The notes beneath the pieces are model-generated. The model saw only the letters and a program-made list of their open reading frames with translations, was not told the DNA's origin and searched no databases. A stretch of DNA of 64,000 nt from Marinomonas piezotolerans. GTDB lineage: Bacteria; Pseudomonadota; Gammaproteobacteria; Pseudomonadales; Marinomonadaceae. The stretch lies in contig NZ_QKRA01000008.1 of the NCBI RefSeq assembly GCF_003362755.1, forward strand, positions 1 through 64,000, given 5' to 3'. This document shows positions 27,757 through 36,927 of this stretch, piece after piece. Every line of letters starts with the position of its first letter. Within the stretch, counting starts at the first letter, position 1. Both the position numbers and the translations under genes were made by a program.

Positions 27757-28821
27757 CTAGCGAGATGTGGTCGCCATCTCTAGATCATCGCGAGTACCGA
27801 AGACGACCGTTGTGACACGGCGGTTGAGCTGACGGTTTTCTTCCGTGGTATTTGCCACCAGTGGATTCTTCTCACCAAACCCAATGGTTTCAATGCGATC
27901 TGGCTCGATATTAAAATCTGCTACCAATCGTTGTGCGACAGACTGGGCTCTGTCCTCTGACAGCTCTAGGTTGTAGTCTGGGCTGCCTGTGTCGTCCGCA
28001 TAGCCTTGAACTTGAGCCACTTGATCAGGGTTTGCTTTTAAGTGATCGGCAATTTCTTGTAGCTGTTCGTAGTTAGCTTGTGTGACTTTGTCTGAGTCGA
28101 ACGCAAACTGAACGTTGTACGGCAGAATTGTCTTGGTTGGCTCGACTTCTACAGGTTCAGATTTAATCTTGGTTTCGATTGGGTCTGGCTCGGAGATTGC
28201 TGCGATCCCTGACGTCCACTCATCTTCTTGATTTGTAACAGGTGTCGGTGCCGTAGTTTGATTAGCAACCTTTTGTTGTGCAGCGTCGTTTGTACCGCCA
28301 AAGGTCATTTGTAAACCTAGGCTTGCGACTTGATCAGTGTGATCGGAGTTCAAATCTTCCAGCACTCGATAATCTGCTCGAACAGCTAGATTGTCTTTTA
28401 GTGCATATTTTACCCCGCCCCCTGCGTTGAACTGCGTGTTGCCATCACCGTCTACGTTACTGCTGTATTGAGTGGTACCAAGACCTGCTGCAACATAGGG
28501 AGTGAAATCCGTGTTGTTTGCGAAGTGATAAAGTCCATCTAGACGATACTGATCAGCGTCAACACCTTGACCATTGTGAAGTTCACTGTCGGCGTTTAAG
28601 TAGTTAAATTCAATTGCCCAAGGATTATCAAATTGGTAGCCCAAGCCGATACCGTAGGTCTCATTATCTTTTATATCTCGGTTACTGTCTGAATTAGAGT
28701 AGCCAATATTAGGGTTGACGGTGAAGCCTGCTTTAGGTTGGTCCGCGTAGGCCATTGAGGCTGTTGCTGTCGCGGCTAGAATACTGCTAAAGACGGCGCT
28801 TTTTGAAAATAAATTAGACAT
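27757..28821 (-). CDS. OmpA-family outer-membrane protein
   Basis: The 354-residue protein has a signal peptide (ASMAYA-D, about residue 26), an N-terminal 8-strand beta-barrel (about 30-175; many alternating strands such as YGIGLGYQFDNPWAIEFNYL), a linker rich in Pro/Thr/Glu, and a C-terminal OmpA peptidoglycan-binding domain (about 235-345; VQFAFDSDKVTQANYEQL, GYADDTGSPDYNLELSEDRA, NRQLNRRVTTVVF). It anchors the outer membrane to peptidoglycan. A strong AAGGAGA site precedes the ATG. Confidence 0.92.
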   Translation of the reverse strand: MSNLFSKSAVFSSILAATATASMAYADQPKAGFTVNPNIGYSNSDSNRDIKDNETYGIGLGYQFDNPWAIEFNYLNADSELHNGQGVDADQYRLDGLYHFANNTDFTPYVAAGLGTTQYSSNVDGDGNTQFNAGGGVKYALKDNLAVRADYRVLEDLNSDHTDQVASLGLQMTFGGTNDAAQQKVANQTTAPTPVTNQEDEWTSGIAAISEPDPIETKIKSEPVEVEPTKTILPYNVQFAFDSDKVTQANYEQLQEIADHLKANPDQVAQVQGYADDTGSPDYNLELSEDRAQSVAQRLVADFNIEPDRIETIGFGEKNPLVANTTEENRQLNRRVTTVVFGTRDDLEMATTSR

Positions 28822-29224
28822 GATCTTCTCCTTAGTGGAACCTGCTGTTTCAAGTTGAGATCAGCTTATCGAACTTTTTAAAAGCATGTGTTGACACTAA
28901 AAATGCAGAAAATGTGGGGCTTGAAAGGTGTCTGGCGATTATTGACTGGGGCTTTACATACAGCCGTTTCTTTACACGATCCGTGGGGTAATCGGAGACG
29001 CTTTTGATGAGAAAATCACCAGAATGATTACACCACTTTTGCACGAGAAATTGGCTCGCTGGGCTGAGCGAGGAAACCTTGCAGAAATTATGACGCAGAG
29101 AGCATCAAAAAGGTGACGTTTGAGGTAGACGGTTATATTTTCTTGACGTATTTGTCATGAGTGTGCGACAAGGATTGACACTACAGAGCGCGCGACAGTA
29201 TGTCAGGCGCTCTGTACTGGCTGA
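28822..29224. other. Intergenic region with a possible gene remnant
   Basis: This 403-nt region lies upstream of the minus-strand OmpA gene and downstream of the peptidase gene. It contains a possible broken small reading frame (28903-29116) and an imperfect hairpin at 29183-29215 (ACAGAGCGC / GCGCTCTGT) near the peptidase 3' end. No RNA gene or mobile element is visible. Confidence 0.5.
28903..29116 (+). pseudogene. Possible frameshifted small gene
   Basis: From ATG 28903 one frame reads MQKMWGLKGVWRLLTGALHT and on to HDPWG, then stops at a TGA. The +1 frame continues from the same place with VIGDAFDEKITRMITPLLHE to a TGA at 29114. Removing one G from the GGGG at 28985-28988 joins the two into about 70 residues of protein-like sequence (a hydrophobic start, then an amphipathic helical end). 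It may be a decayed gene, a sequencing error, or chance. No family is recognised. Confidence 0.3.
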
Positions 29225-30304
29225 TTATAAGTGGTTTGGTTGAGGTTCCTGAGCTGGTAAATTAGCGACAGCCTTTAAAATGGTTAAAAAGGCATCAACC
29301 GATGCAATGGAAGCGGACTCTTGCATCGTATGGTAACCCGTCGTTGGAATCTGAATGGTTGTTCCATCTACTAAGCCATTAGACGCGGCAATAATTCGAC
29401 CGAGCTCGGTACTACCAAGTGAGTGGGGGGATTGGCCTTTTTCAATGAGCTTTTGATTCTGTTGTTCGACATAGTGATCTTTATATAAGAATGAAACGCC
29501 ATGAGTGCCACAGAGGTTTTCCAGTAGGGCTGTGCTGTCTGCATTGAAGCTGGCATTGGCGTCTTTTTCCCTCAAGACTAATAGCTGTTGATCGGCGGCT
29601 TGGGTATCGGGAAAGGGGCTCGTATCGACCACAAACAAGCGGTTAGTGGTACCACCGAAGCGTCGGAACCACTCTAAAAGATAGCGCCAACTTTTACCTG
29701 ACTCTTCTTGAGCGGTGAAAAAAGCGGTGCCCTTAAACCCTAGACTAAACAGATGCACCAGTGCCGCAGCAGTGATGACGTTATCGAGTTGCCCCTCAAG
29801 GCGATCTCCATTCGTCGTTAAGCTATCTTCAAATGCGACAGGCGTCCCAGCATCTACAGCTTCCAATCCACTGACTTCAAAAATTAAGTTGTTACGAAAC
29901 TCACAAATATAACCGTTTTCGATCACGCCTTTACCGCGATAAACACCGGACCAAGGCTCATAGGCGTACACTCTCTCTTGATTGAAGCGTTCCGTTACTT
30001 TATTCATAAGTTGTTCAGAAACGGAGTTATTCAATAAATCCGTACGGTTTGCAGAGACAAATGCAGCATATTGAAATTCATTAGGCCCAGTGCACACCAA
30101 TCCGTGGCGATCAATATGCGCTGAAAACATTGCGCTGAATGGGTTAGCGCCTTGTGCCACCAGTACGCCTTCGTACCATGTGACTTTGGCACCACGTTCC
30201 TCTAGCTCTCGTTGAAGTACACGAAAGAAAGAATGCTCAGCGCCAACCACAGATGGCGCTCTAATAAGACGTTTTAATAGGTCAATGAATTCAGGGTTTA
30301 GCAT
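29225..30304 (-). CDS. M42/M20-type zinc aminopeptidase-like hydrolase
   Basis: The 359-residue cytosolic protein shows a co-catalytic zinc peptidase pattern: SAHIDRHGL (His/Asp), EGQLDNVITAAAL (bridging Asp), FFTAQEESGKSW (Glu-Glu) and VDTSPFPD (Asp), with a late histidine in TTGYHTMQESASI. The fold is that of the M42/M28/M20 clan; deblocking aminopeptidase or deacetylase activity is plausible but the substrate is unknown. It is a single-gene unit. Confidence 0.78.
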   Translation of the reverse strand: MLNPEFIDLLKRLIRAPSVVGAEHSFFRVLQRELEERGAKVTWYEGVLVAQGANPFSAMFSAHIDRHGLVCTGPNEFQYAAFVSANRTDLLNNSVSEQLMNKVTERFNQERVYAYEPWSGVYRGKGVIENGYICEFRNNLIFEVSGLEAVDAGTPVAFEDSLTTNGDRLEGQLDNVITAAALVHLFSLGFKGTAFFTAQEESGKSWRYLLEWFRRFGGTTNRLFVVDTSPFPDTQAADQQLLVLREKDANASFNADSTALLENLCGTHGVSFLYKDHYVEQQNQKLIEKGQSPHSLGSTELGRIIAASNGLVDGTTIQIPTTGYHTMQESASIASVDAFLTILKAVANLPAQEPQPNHL

Positions 30305-30442
30305 GCATCAATCTCAAACAGTACCGCACAATGGAAGCTGTGATATTAGGCGGTTTTAGCGCTAGGGGAAGACTTTTATTCATTATTTTAAGCTCGTTGG
30401 TCAATGCTGGTCATGTTTACCATGATTGGCGTCACACAACTA

Positions 30443-30462
30443 ATAATTGATAATCGTTATCA
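30443..30462 (+). promoter_or_regulatory. Fur box upstream of the DUF4856 operon
   Basis: TGATAATCGTTATCA (30448-30462) matches the 7-1-7 Fur repeat TGATAAT-N-ATTATCA at 14 of 15 positions and the core of the classical 19-bp iron box at 13 of 14. It lies about 80 nt before the GTG start of the next gene and close to a TATATA -10-like sequence (about 30484). Confidence 0.82.
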
Positions 30463-30543
30463 AGACTGTTATCTTTTATTCATTATATAAAAGCGATCAA
30501 GCTAACTTGATCAATTCAATATTGGAACGTAAGGATCAAAATA

Positions 30544-31911
30544 GTGAAAAAGACGATTGTAAGTGTATTGGTAGCCTTTTCAGCCAGTGCTATGGCGCAG
30601 ACCTATGACTATGATGTGACACTTAAAGACTATCAAGGCGATGCGAAAAGCTCAGTGTCTTATGGTGGCCAAATTGCACGCCATGCACTGCATAACTCTT
30701 TGAAAAAAATCATTAGCGATGGCGATCACGTTGAGATGCTAAAGTATCTGTCCAGCAAGGAAGCTGGACGTGCCATTATCGATCCAGTTAGTAAAGATGG
30801 TTTTGAAATCAAACAGACATCTATTGATGAGTTGTCAAAAGGTAAAGATCTATTATCCAGTGCTTACGACGGCGTTATTACGGGGTGGCCTGGTAACCCA
30901 ACAGCACAAGAATTGTTGCAGGAGTTGGTTGAGCTAGCGTCGAACAGTAAAAAAGGATATGACCCTGTTAATGGTTATGATTACACGCAATTAGTGTCCA
31001 AATTCACGATGGGTGCTGTGTTCTACAACAAAGCGGTCAATCACTATTTAGAAGAAAAGCTAGAAGCGGGTCAGAGCCCAAATGATGCGCCATATGTAGA
31101 GGGCGCTTACTACACAGGGACAGAACACGTATGGGATGAAGCCTTTGGTTATTTCGGCGCACCAGCGAACGGCCTCGAACTGACTCCAAAAGAAGTTGTT
31201 CAAATTACTAAGCAAAACCCTGAGTACTTTACGAAAGCGGATGCAAATGGCGATGGCGTCGTTGATCTTAAATCAGAAATGGCCTTTGCTCATGCCTACT
31301 ACGCTGCAAGCATCGATGCTAGTGCCGGCACGAACTATTTCCATACGATCATGCAAGCGTTCATTGATGGTCGCCAACTCATAGCCAACGCTAAGGGCGA
31401 ACGTCTGACGAGTGCCCAGCGCGGTGAGCTAAAAGGCTACGCGGCAACGATCGCGACAGCATGGCAGCAGGTGATTGCTGAAGCGGCGTTTAAATACGCG
31501 GGTAGCGTTTATGAAGATTTAGAAAAAATAGCAGTCATAGAAGACGCGCAAGGTAACGTCAACAACGCTTTCCGCTCATATGTTAAGCACTGGGGCGAGC
31601 TAAAAGGTTTTGCCTTGTCATTGGAAGCAGCAGGGCGTGATTTAGGTAATGCTCAAGCGGGTCTTGATCGGTTGATTGGATTTAGCCCTGTGTTATTTGG
31701 TGGCGCACAAGTCGTGGCTCTAGATGGCAAAGGTGACTTCATTCAAGCAAATGTCGGATCGATGCAAGAATACAAGCTGAATATGATTAAGGTTCAGAAT
31801 TTGTTAGCGCAAGAGTTTGATCTTAAAGCGAAGCTAGAAGATCAAACTGGCGGTATGAGTGAAGTGTTGAATCAAATCAATGCCGCGGGCCAAAGTGCAG
31901 AAAACGATTAG
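30544..31911 (+). CDS. DUF4856 family secreted protein, probably iron-regulated
   Basis: The 455-residue protein has a signal peptide (residues 1-18, SASAMA-Q) and reads as a mostly helical, imelysin-like periplasmic protein. A GTEHVWDEAFGYFG segment (H195, E199) resembles the metal-type HxxxE motif of imelysin/EfeO-like proteins. A calcium-loop-like DANGDGVVDLKSE lies at 233-245. I assign it to DUF4856, which has no proven function. A Fur box precedes it, AAGGATC is the ribosome-binding site and GTG the start. It is 17 nt from a fatty-acid-hydroxylase-fold gene. Confidence 0.72.
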   Translation: MKKTIVSVLVAFSASAMAQTYDYDVTLKDYQGDAKSSVSYGGQIARHALHNSLKKIISDGDHVEMLKYLSSKEAGRAIIDPVSKDGFEIKQTSIDELSKGKDLLSSAYDGVITGWPGNPTAQELLQELVELASNSKKGYDPVNGYDYTQLVSKFTMGAVFYNKAVNHYLEEKLEAGQSPNDAPYVEGAYYTGTEHVWDEAFGYFGAPANGLELTPKEVVQITKQNPEYFTKADANGDGVVDLKSEMAFAHAYYAASIDASAGTNYFHTIMQAFIDGRQLIANAKGERLTSAQRGELKGYAATIATAWQQVIAEAAFKYAGSVYEDLEKIAVIEDAQGNVNNAFRSYVKHWGELKGFALSLEAAGRDLGNAQAGLDRLIGFSPVLFGGAQVVALDGKGDFIQANVGSMQEYKLNMIKVQNLLAQEFDLKAKLEDQTGGMSEVLNQINAAGQSAEND

Positions 31912-31928
31912 ATGAGTAATGCCATCTG

Positions 31929-32987
31929 ATGTTTGATCACTTTGTTGGTTGGCTAGGGAACGAGCTGGTGGCTGCCAGCTCGTCTTTGCTCGACAAAAGC
32001 AAGCGAGTGTCTCTTTGGTATCTTCTGTCGGCCTTACTCTTTGCGTGGGGCGTTCTGGCTATTCGTTATGGTCATGACGGCTGGTCTCGCTTGCAACCCT
32101 ATCTCTCTTGGCGGGTGTGGTGGCATCGCTCAGCCCGTACCGATTACTTGTTATGGTTTGCCAACCGTCTTGCTTTGGCCGTCTTGATTCCCAAAACACT
32201 GACGCAGGCCGTCTGGATAAGCTGGTTGTATTTTTATTGGCAAGAGGCTGGGATCGGTGATGCTCAGCTTGGTTGGCCAACTTCGATCGTAATTGTCGTA
32301 TTTACACTGTGCTATTTCTTCGTTGATGACTTTTCTCGCTTTTTTGTCCATTGGTGTATGCATAAAAGTCCTTGGTTATGGGCATTTCACCAAGTGCACC
32401 ACAGTGCAAAAGTGCTGACCCCCTTTACGGTTTTCCGTACCCATCCAGTGGAAGGTCTACTTTTCTTTTTACGTTCGATGACGTCCCAGAGCCTCGTCAT
32501 TAGTGTGTTTCTTGTCGTTTTTCCCAATCAAGTGAGCTTGTGGCAGATTTATGGTGTTCTTGTGACGACGTTTTTATTTAATGCGCTCGGGGCTAACTTA
32601 CGGCACTCAGGGGTTGCGCTCAGCTACGGGCAACGCATCGAAAAATGGTTTATTTCACCCGCTCAACACCAAGTACACCACTCTAATTTGAACCAGCATT
32701 ATGATCGTAACTTTGGCGTGGCGTTAGCCATTTGGGATCGAATGTTTGGTAGTTGGGAGCCTGGGCATGATAATCAAATGATTCGTTTTGGTACCAATCA
32801 GGCGATCGATAACATGGGCATGCTAGGGCAATGGTGCCAGCCGTTCAAAGATATCTACGAGCTTTTTCAAGCCCGTTTGAAGCGTGTACGAATTTGGCTA
32901 GTATCACTGCAAAAAAAAACGCCTCACACAATGGCATTGTGGAAGGCGCCCCAAACAGGGAAGAGCGTCTTAAAGCAAGACAAATAG
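31929..32987 (+). CDS. Fatty acid hydroxylase / sterol desaturase superfamily membrane protein
   Basis: The 352-residue inner-membrane protein has several TM segments (about 28-47, 82-105, 120-140, 180-225) and the di-iron histidine boxes HWCMH, HQVHH and HQVHHSN. Such enzymes hydroxylate or desaturate lipid-like substrates using oxygen. It follows the DUF4856 gene closely and is likely co-transcribed under the same Fur box. The last 25 codons also contain the terminator of the convergent eut operon. The substrate is unknown. Confidence 0.82.
   Translation: MFDHFVGWLGNELVAASSSLLDKSKRVSLWYLLSALLFAWGVLAIRYGHDGWSRLQPYLSWRVWWHRSARTDYLLWFANRLALAVLIPKTLTQAVWISWLYFYWQEAGIGDAQLGWPTSIVIVVFTLCYFFVDDFSRFFVHWCMHKSPWLWAFHQVHHSAKVLTPFTVFRTHPVEGLLFFLRSMTSQSLVISVFLVVFPNQVSLWQIYGVLVTTFLFNALGANLRHSGVALSYGQRIEKWFISPAQHQVHHSNLNQHYDRNFGVALAIWDRMFGSWEPGHDNQMIRFGTNQAIDNMGMLGQWCQPFKDIYELFQARLKRVRIWLVSLQKKTPHTMALWKAPQTGKSVLKQDK
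32911..32948 (-). terminator. eut-operon terminator inside the hydroxylase coding region
   Basis: On the minus strand CGCCT-type outer pairs and a CACAATG/CATTGTG inner stem are followed by nine T. It is 56 nt beyond the permease stop and entirely within codons near the 3' end of the plus-strand hydroxylase gene. Confidence 0.82.
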
Positions 32988-33003
32988 AGTGAGGTGATGA
33001 AAA

Positions 33004-34410
33004 CTATGAAGTGGTCGTTATATCTGCCTCCGCTTGGGCAAGCATATTAAACTCTTCTTCAGGTGTGTTGGCCACTAGGTGATGCTTGCTGTACAAAAAG
33101 AAGTAAGCTGCGCCAATGATAAACAAGGCAAGTGTGTACATGAATGCACGAGGGTCGTAAGCGTACACACCGGTTAGCGCGACGATTGAGAGTACGAGTG
33201 CAATGCCTGATGTGATGACTCCCCCAGGGGTCTTGTATGGACGCTCAAGATTAGGTTGTTTGACGCGAAGTAAAATGTGGCTAATGGCCATCAGTGCGTA
33301 AGAGACGGTCGCGCCAACCACTGCCATGCCCAGCATCAAGTCTCCTTCACCTGTTAATGACGCTAGGAAACCAAATATGCCTGGTATGATCAAAGCACGA
33401 GCTGGCACTTTTCGTTCGTTGGTGACAGACAACATTTTGGGCAAATAGCCAGCGCGTGAGAGCGCAAACACCAAGCGGCTATAACCGTAGATGATCGAGA
33501 AAAATGAAGCGACTAGACCTGCGAGCGCTAATACATTTACTAATGTAGCCAGAGTGGGTTTGCCAGCCACGTTCAGTGCATCGACTAATGGAACAGCGCT
33601 GCTGCCAATGGCTTCTGCACCGGTCACACCCGCGAGCAATAACACGACTAGGGTTGCGGTAAACAGCAAGAAGATCATGGCACCAATGATGCCTTTGGGC
33701 ACATCTTTCGCAGGGTCTTTGGCTTCTTCGGCCGCCAGAGGAACCCCTTCGACAGCGAGAAATAACCACATGGCAAAGGGAAGGGCAGCCCATACGCCAT
33801 ACCAACCAAAAGGCATAAATTCCGATGCTCCAGCGGCATCTGTCGGGGCGATGTCGAATAGGCGTGATGCATCGAAATCACCTATCAAAGCCACTGCCGT
33901 GCCAAGGATTGCTACCACGGCCAAACCTGAGATGACCATCATGACTTTCAGTGCTTCACCAACACCTGCTAAATGAATGCCAATAAATACCAAATAAAAT
34001 AGCGCATACACTACTGGGCCATTAAAACCGAGTAGTTCTTCGACGGCGGAGCCGATAAAGATAACGATTGCCGCAGGGGCCAGAGCGTATTCTATTAGTA
34101 CCGCAAGCCCAGTTATATAACCTCCTACTGGCCCCATTGCTTGTCGAGCAAAACTATAGCCACCGCCAGCCGCGGGAATGGAAGCGGACATTTCAGCCAA
34201 TGACAGTACTAAGGTTAAATACATAATACCCATTAGAACGGCGGCGACGGCGAAGCCTCCCCATCCTGCTTCTCCTATGCCGAAGTTCCAGCCTGCAAAG
34301 TCTCCAGAGATAACGTATGAAACGCCAAGTCCAGCCAACAGCAACCAACCTGCGGTGCCTCGTTTGAGTTGGCGTTTTGCCAAATAGTCTTGATCGATGT
34401 GTTCAGTCAT
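33004..34410 (-). CDS. eat: Ethanolamine permease (APC family)
   Basis: The 468-residue protein has about 12 TM helices and the APC start GTAGWLLLAGLGVSYVISGD, with FAGWNFGIGEAGWGG and SLAEMSASIPAAGGGYSFAR, as in Eat-type ethanolamine permeases. It follows eutC by 24 nt in the eutB-eutC-eat order, supporting ethanolamine import. GAGGA 5 nt before the ATG at 34410 sets the start rather than an ATG four codons upstream, which overlaps that site. Confidence 0.9.
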   Translation of the reverse strand: MTEHIDQDYLAKRQLKRGTAGWLLLAGLGVSYVISGDFAGWNFGIGEAGWGGFAVAAVLMGIMYLTLVLSLAEMSASIPAAGGGYSFARQAMGPVGGYITGLAVLIEYALAPAAIVIFIGSAVEELLGFNGPVVYALFYLVFIGIHLAGVGEALKVMMVISGLAVVAILGTAVALIGDFDASRLFDIAPTDAAGASEFMPFGWYGVWAALPFAMWLFLAVEGVPLAAEEAKDPAKDVPKGIIGAMIFLLFTATLVVLLLAGVTGAEAIGSSAVPLVDALNVAGKPTLATLVNVLALAGLVASFFSIIYGYSRLVFALSRAGYLPKMLSVTNERKVPARALIIPGIFGFLASLTGEGDLMLGMAVVGATVSYALMAISHILLRVKQPNLERPYKTPGGVITSGIALVLSIVALTGVYAYDPRAFMYTLALFIIGAAYFFLYSKHHLVANTPEEEFNMLAQAEADITTTS

Positions 34411-34434
34411 GTTGTTCCTCATGTGTTTGTGTTG

Positions 34435-35289
34435 TTAGGTTTTCTTTTTAGTGATTAGAAAATTATTATTATCGTTGTCGTGCTCGATGACCGATTCATC
34501 CGTTCGGTCTTTTAGTTGTACTCCTGATAACTGCTTGGTACGTGCTTCGTTGAGTAAGTAACGCGCTTTACGACTGGCTTCAGGGTAATTCAGTCCGGCA
34601 GGGCGAATATTAGAAATGCAGTTGCGATAAGCGTCAGTGTTCCCTACTTTTGGGCCCCATGTTAGATACAATCCCATGCTGTCGGGCGAGCTGAGTCCTG
34701 GGCGTTCACCGACCAACACCACGACACATTTTGCGTGAAGTAATTCGCCAACATGATCGCCTATCGCGACTCGTCCTTGTTCCACAATACATAGTGGCGC
34801 AATAGTCCAAGGCGCTGGTCCGCTGGTGAGTGTTGGGACGAGTTCGTTTAGAAAAGGCAGAACATTTTCTTCTATCGCGAGAGCAGATAATCCATCCACT
34901 ATCACGAACGCCACATCATAAGTCTCATCGCTGAGGTAAGCGTGATCCTCCAAGGTTTGTTCGGACGCCTTGTTTAGCTGGCGGCCATAATCTGGGCGCT
35001 GCAGATACATCTCACGATGTTCGGCACGGCTATGTAAACGAAAGGGCTGACTAGGAGGACTCCAACTTTGTTGCGTCAGCTGATGGATTAACTCGGTAGC
35101 GTTTAGTGGAGTGTGGACCGCGTCGATGGCTTGGGCGTGAGCGAGCTGAAAAGCTAATAAGTGCTTTGTCGGGACGCTGACCCCCGCTCTGCCAAGCCCA
35201 ATTCGCGCGTCAGTAAATTCGCGTAAGCGTTGCCAAGGGTTCTCGATGACTGGGTCGTTGGTAGGGTGAGTTGGGAAAATACGCTTCAT
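34435..35289 (-). CDS. eutC: Ethanolamine ammonia-lyase small subunit
   Basis: The 284-residue subunit binds adenosylcobalamin with EutB and splits ethanolamine to acetaldehyde and ammonia. Recognisable parts are ARIGLGRAGVSVPTKHLLAF, DVAFVIVDGLSALAIEENV, CVVVLVGERPGLSSPDSMG and RNCISNIRPAGLNYPEAS. It starts 1 nt after the eutB stop, so translation is coupled. The 20 C-terminal residues (HDNDNNNFLITKKKT) look like a low-complexity extension. Confidence 0.95.
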   Translation of the reverse strand: MKRIFPTHPTNDPVIENPWQRLREFTDARIGLGRAGVSVPTKHLLAFQLAHAQAIDAVHTPLNATELIHQLTQQSWSPPSQPFRLHSRAEHREMYLQRPDYGRQLNKASEQTLEDHAYLSDETYDVAFVIVDGLSALAIEENVLPFLNELVPTLTSGPAPWTIAPLCIVEQGRVAIGDHVGELLHAKCVVVLVGERPGLSSPDSMGLYLTWGPKVGNTDAYRNCISNIRPAGLNYPEASRKARYLLNEARTKQLSGVQLKDRTDESVIEHDNDNNNFLITKKKT

Positions 35290-35290
35290 C

Positions 35291-36706
35291 TTAATTCCCC
35301 TTCAGCATGTTGGTTAGAGAATGCTCGAACGCCGCAGGAATTTTGTGGTTCAAAGTAAACTGGTCGTCGTTGAAAATATGGGTGTGCTGAAGCCACTGAT
35401 CGAACTCTGGAGCGGGCTTTAAGCCCAGAGCTTGGCGCACGTACATGGCATCATGAAAAGAGGTGGTTTGGTAATTGAGCATGATGTCGTCAGACCCGGG
35501 TATACCCATAATGAAGGTACAGCCTGCAACCGCGAGCAGTGTCATCAGATTGTCCATGTCATTTTGATCCGCTTGGGCATGGTTTGTGTAACACACGTCG
35601 CATCCCATTGGCAGGCCAAGTAGTTTGGCGCAAAAATGATCTTCAAGGCCTGCACGAGCGATTTCTTTGCCATCAAATAAGTATTCCGGCCCGATAAAAC
35701 CGACTACGGTATTGATAAGGAGTGGTTTAAATTTGCGGGCTACAGCATAGGCTCGCGCTTCGCAGGTTTGCTGATCGACATTGTGATGGGCATTGGCAGA
35801 CAATGAGCTGCCCTGACCGGTTTCAAAGTACATGACGTTATCGCCCACGGTGCCCCGCTTTAACGACAGCGCCGCTTCGCGAGCGTCAGCCAGAGTCGCC
35901 AAATTAAAGCCAAAACTGTCGTTGGTCGCTTGGGTTCCACCAATGGATTGAAAGACTAAGTCGACTGGAGCGCCTTGTTCTATGCATTCGATGGTGTTAG
36001 TTACGTGGGTCAGCACACAAGATTGCGTGGGTATTTCATAGTGCTGAATCACTTCATCCATCATTTTCATTAGACGACATGCTTGGGCAACGTTGTCCGT
36101 TGCTGGGTTTATGCCAATTACGGCGTCGCCATTAGCGTACATTAGTCCGTCTAAGATGCTGGCAGCGATGCCGGTTAGATCATCTGTTGGGTGATTGGGT
36201 TGCAGGCGTGTGGAGAGATGGCCTGGTAGCCCAATAGTGCTACGAAAAGCTGTTTTCACATGGCATTTTTTACTTACCAAGATTAGGTCTTGGTTCCGCA
36301 TAATCTTACTCACTGCCGCGGCCATTTCAGGAGTAATGCCTTGACGAACTTTCTGTAAGGTTGACGGTGTTGCCATGTCACTGAGTAGCCAGTCGCGAAA
36401 GCCTCCTACTGTCAGATGAGAAATGGGAGCGAAGGCGATTGCATCATGTTCATCAATGATGAGGCGGGTGATTTCATCTTGTTCATAAGGCACCACCAAC
36501 TCCTCTAGGAAAAGCTTTAATGGTACGTCCGCCAATGTCATTTGGGCGATGGCACGCTCTTCTGCTGTATCCGCTGCAATACCTGCAAGACGATCTCCAG
36601 AGCGGGCAGGGGTGGCTTTGGCCATTAATTCAGCAAGACTTTTAAAGCCAAATGTCCGTTCGCCTACTGTATGTCGAAAGCGAAATTGAGTTGTATTGTT
36701 GGTCAT
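35291..36706 (-). CDS. eutB: Ethanolamine ammonia-lyase large subunit
   Basis: The 471-residue catalytic subunit has the TIM-barrel signature segments FRHTVGERTFGFKSLAELMA, STRLQPNHPTDDLTGI, ISGINPATDN-like region (AVIGINPATDNVAQACRLM), MYFETGQGSSLSANAHHNVD and the late GIPGSDDIMLNYQTTSFHD. It contains the Glu-rich substrate and cobalamin-facing residues of the family. First gene of the minus-strand eut operon; the AraC regulator is divergent 221 nt away. Confidence 0.96.
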   Translation of the reverse strand: MTNNTTQFRFRHTVGERTFGFKSLAELMAKATPARSGDRLAGIAADTAEERAIAQMTLADVPLKLFLEELVVPYEQDEITRLIIDEHDAIAFAPISHLTVGGFRDWLLSDMATPSTLQKVRQGITPEMAAAVSKIMRNQDLILVSKKCHVKTAFRSTIGLPGHLSTRLQPNHPTDDLTGIAASILDGLMYANGDAVIGINPATDNVAQACRLMKMMDEVIQHYEIPTQSCVLTHVTNTIECIEQGAPVDLVFQSIGGTQATNDSFGFNLATLADAREAALSLKRGTVGDNVMYFETGQGSSLSANAHHNVDQQTCEARAYAVARKFKPLLINTVVGFIGPEYLFDGKEIARAGLEDHFCAKLLGLPMGCDVCYTNHAQADQNDMDNLMTLLAVAGCTFIMGIPGSDDIMLNYQTTSFHDAMYVRQALGLKPAPEFDQWLQHTHIFNDDQFTLNHKIPAAFEHSLTNMLKGN

Positions 36707-36927
36707 ATGAAATGATTCCGTCTGCGATGAAAAGCGTATTTTGATAACGCTGAAGTATCGGCATGAAGGTTGCTCTACAAAGAGCTATTAGCAAGCTACG
36801 TTATTGTGTTGAATGTGTGAAAAAGGTGTTATCGAATTTTGGCAATATTAAAAAATCCTTTTAAATCAATTAATTATGATTTTATTAGGCTTTCCTTTTG
36901 CGCAAATTTGATAGTCGGAGAAGAAAG

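Noticed and set aside
28891-28917. TTGACA at 28891 as promoter for the possible small gene
   Set aside because: No matching -10 element occurs at 16-18 nt spacing.
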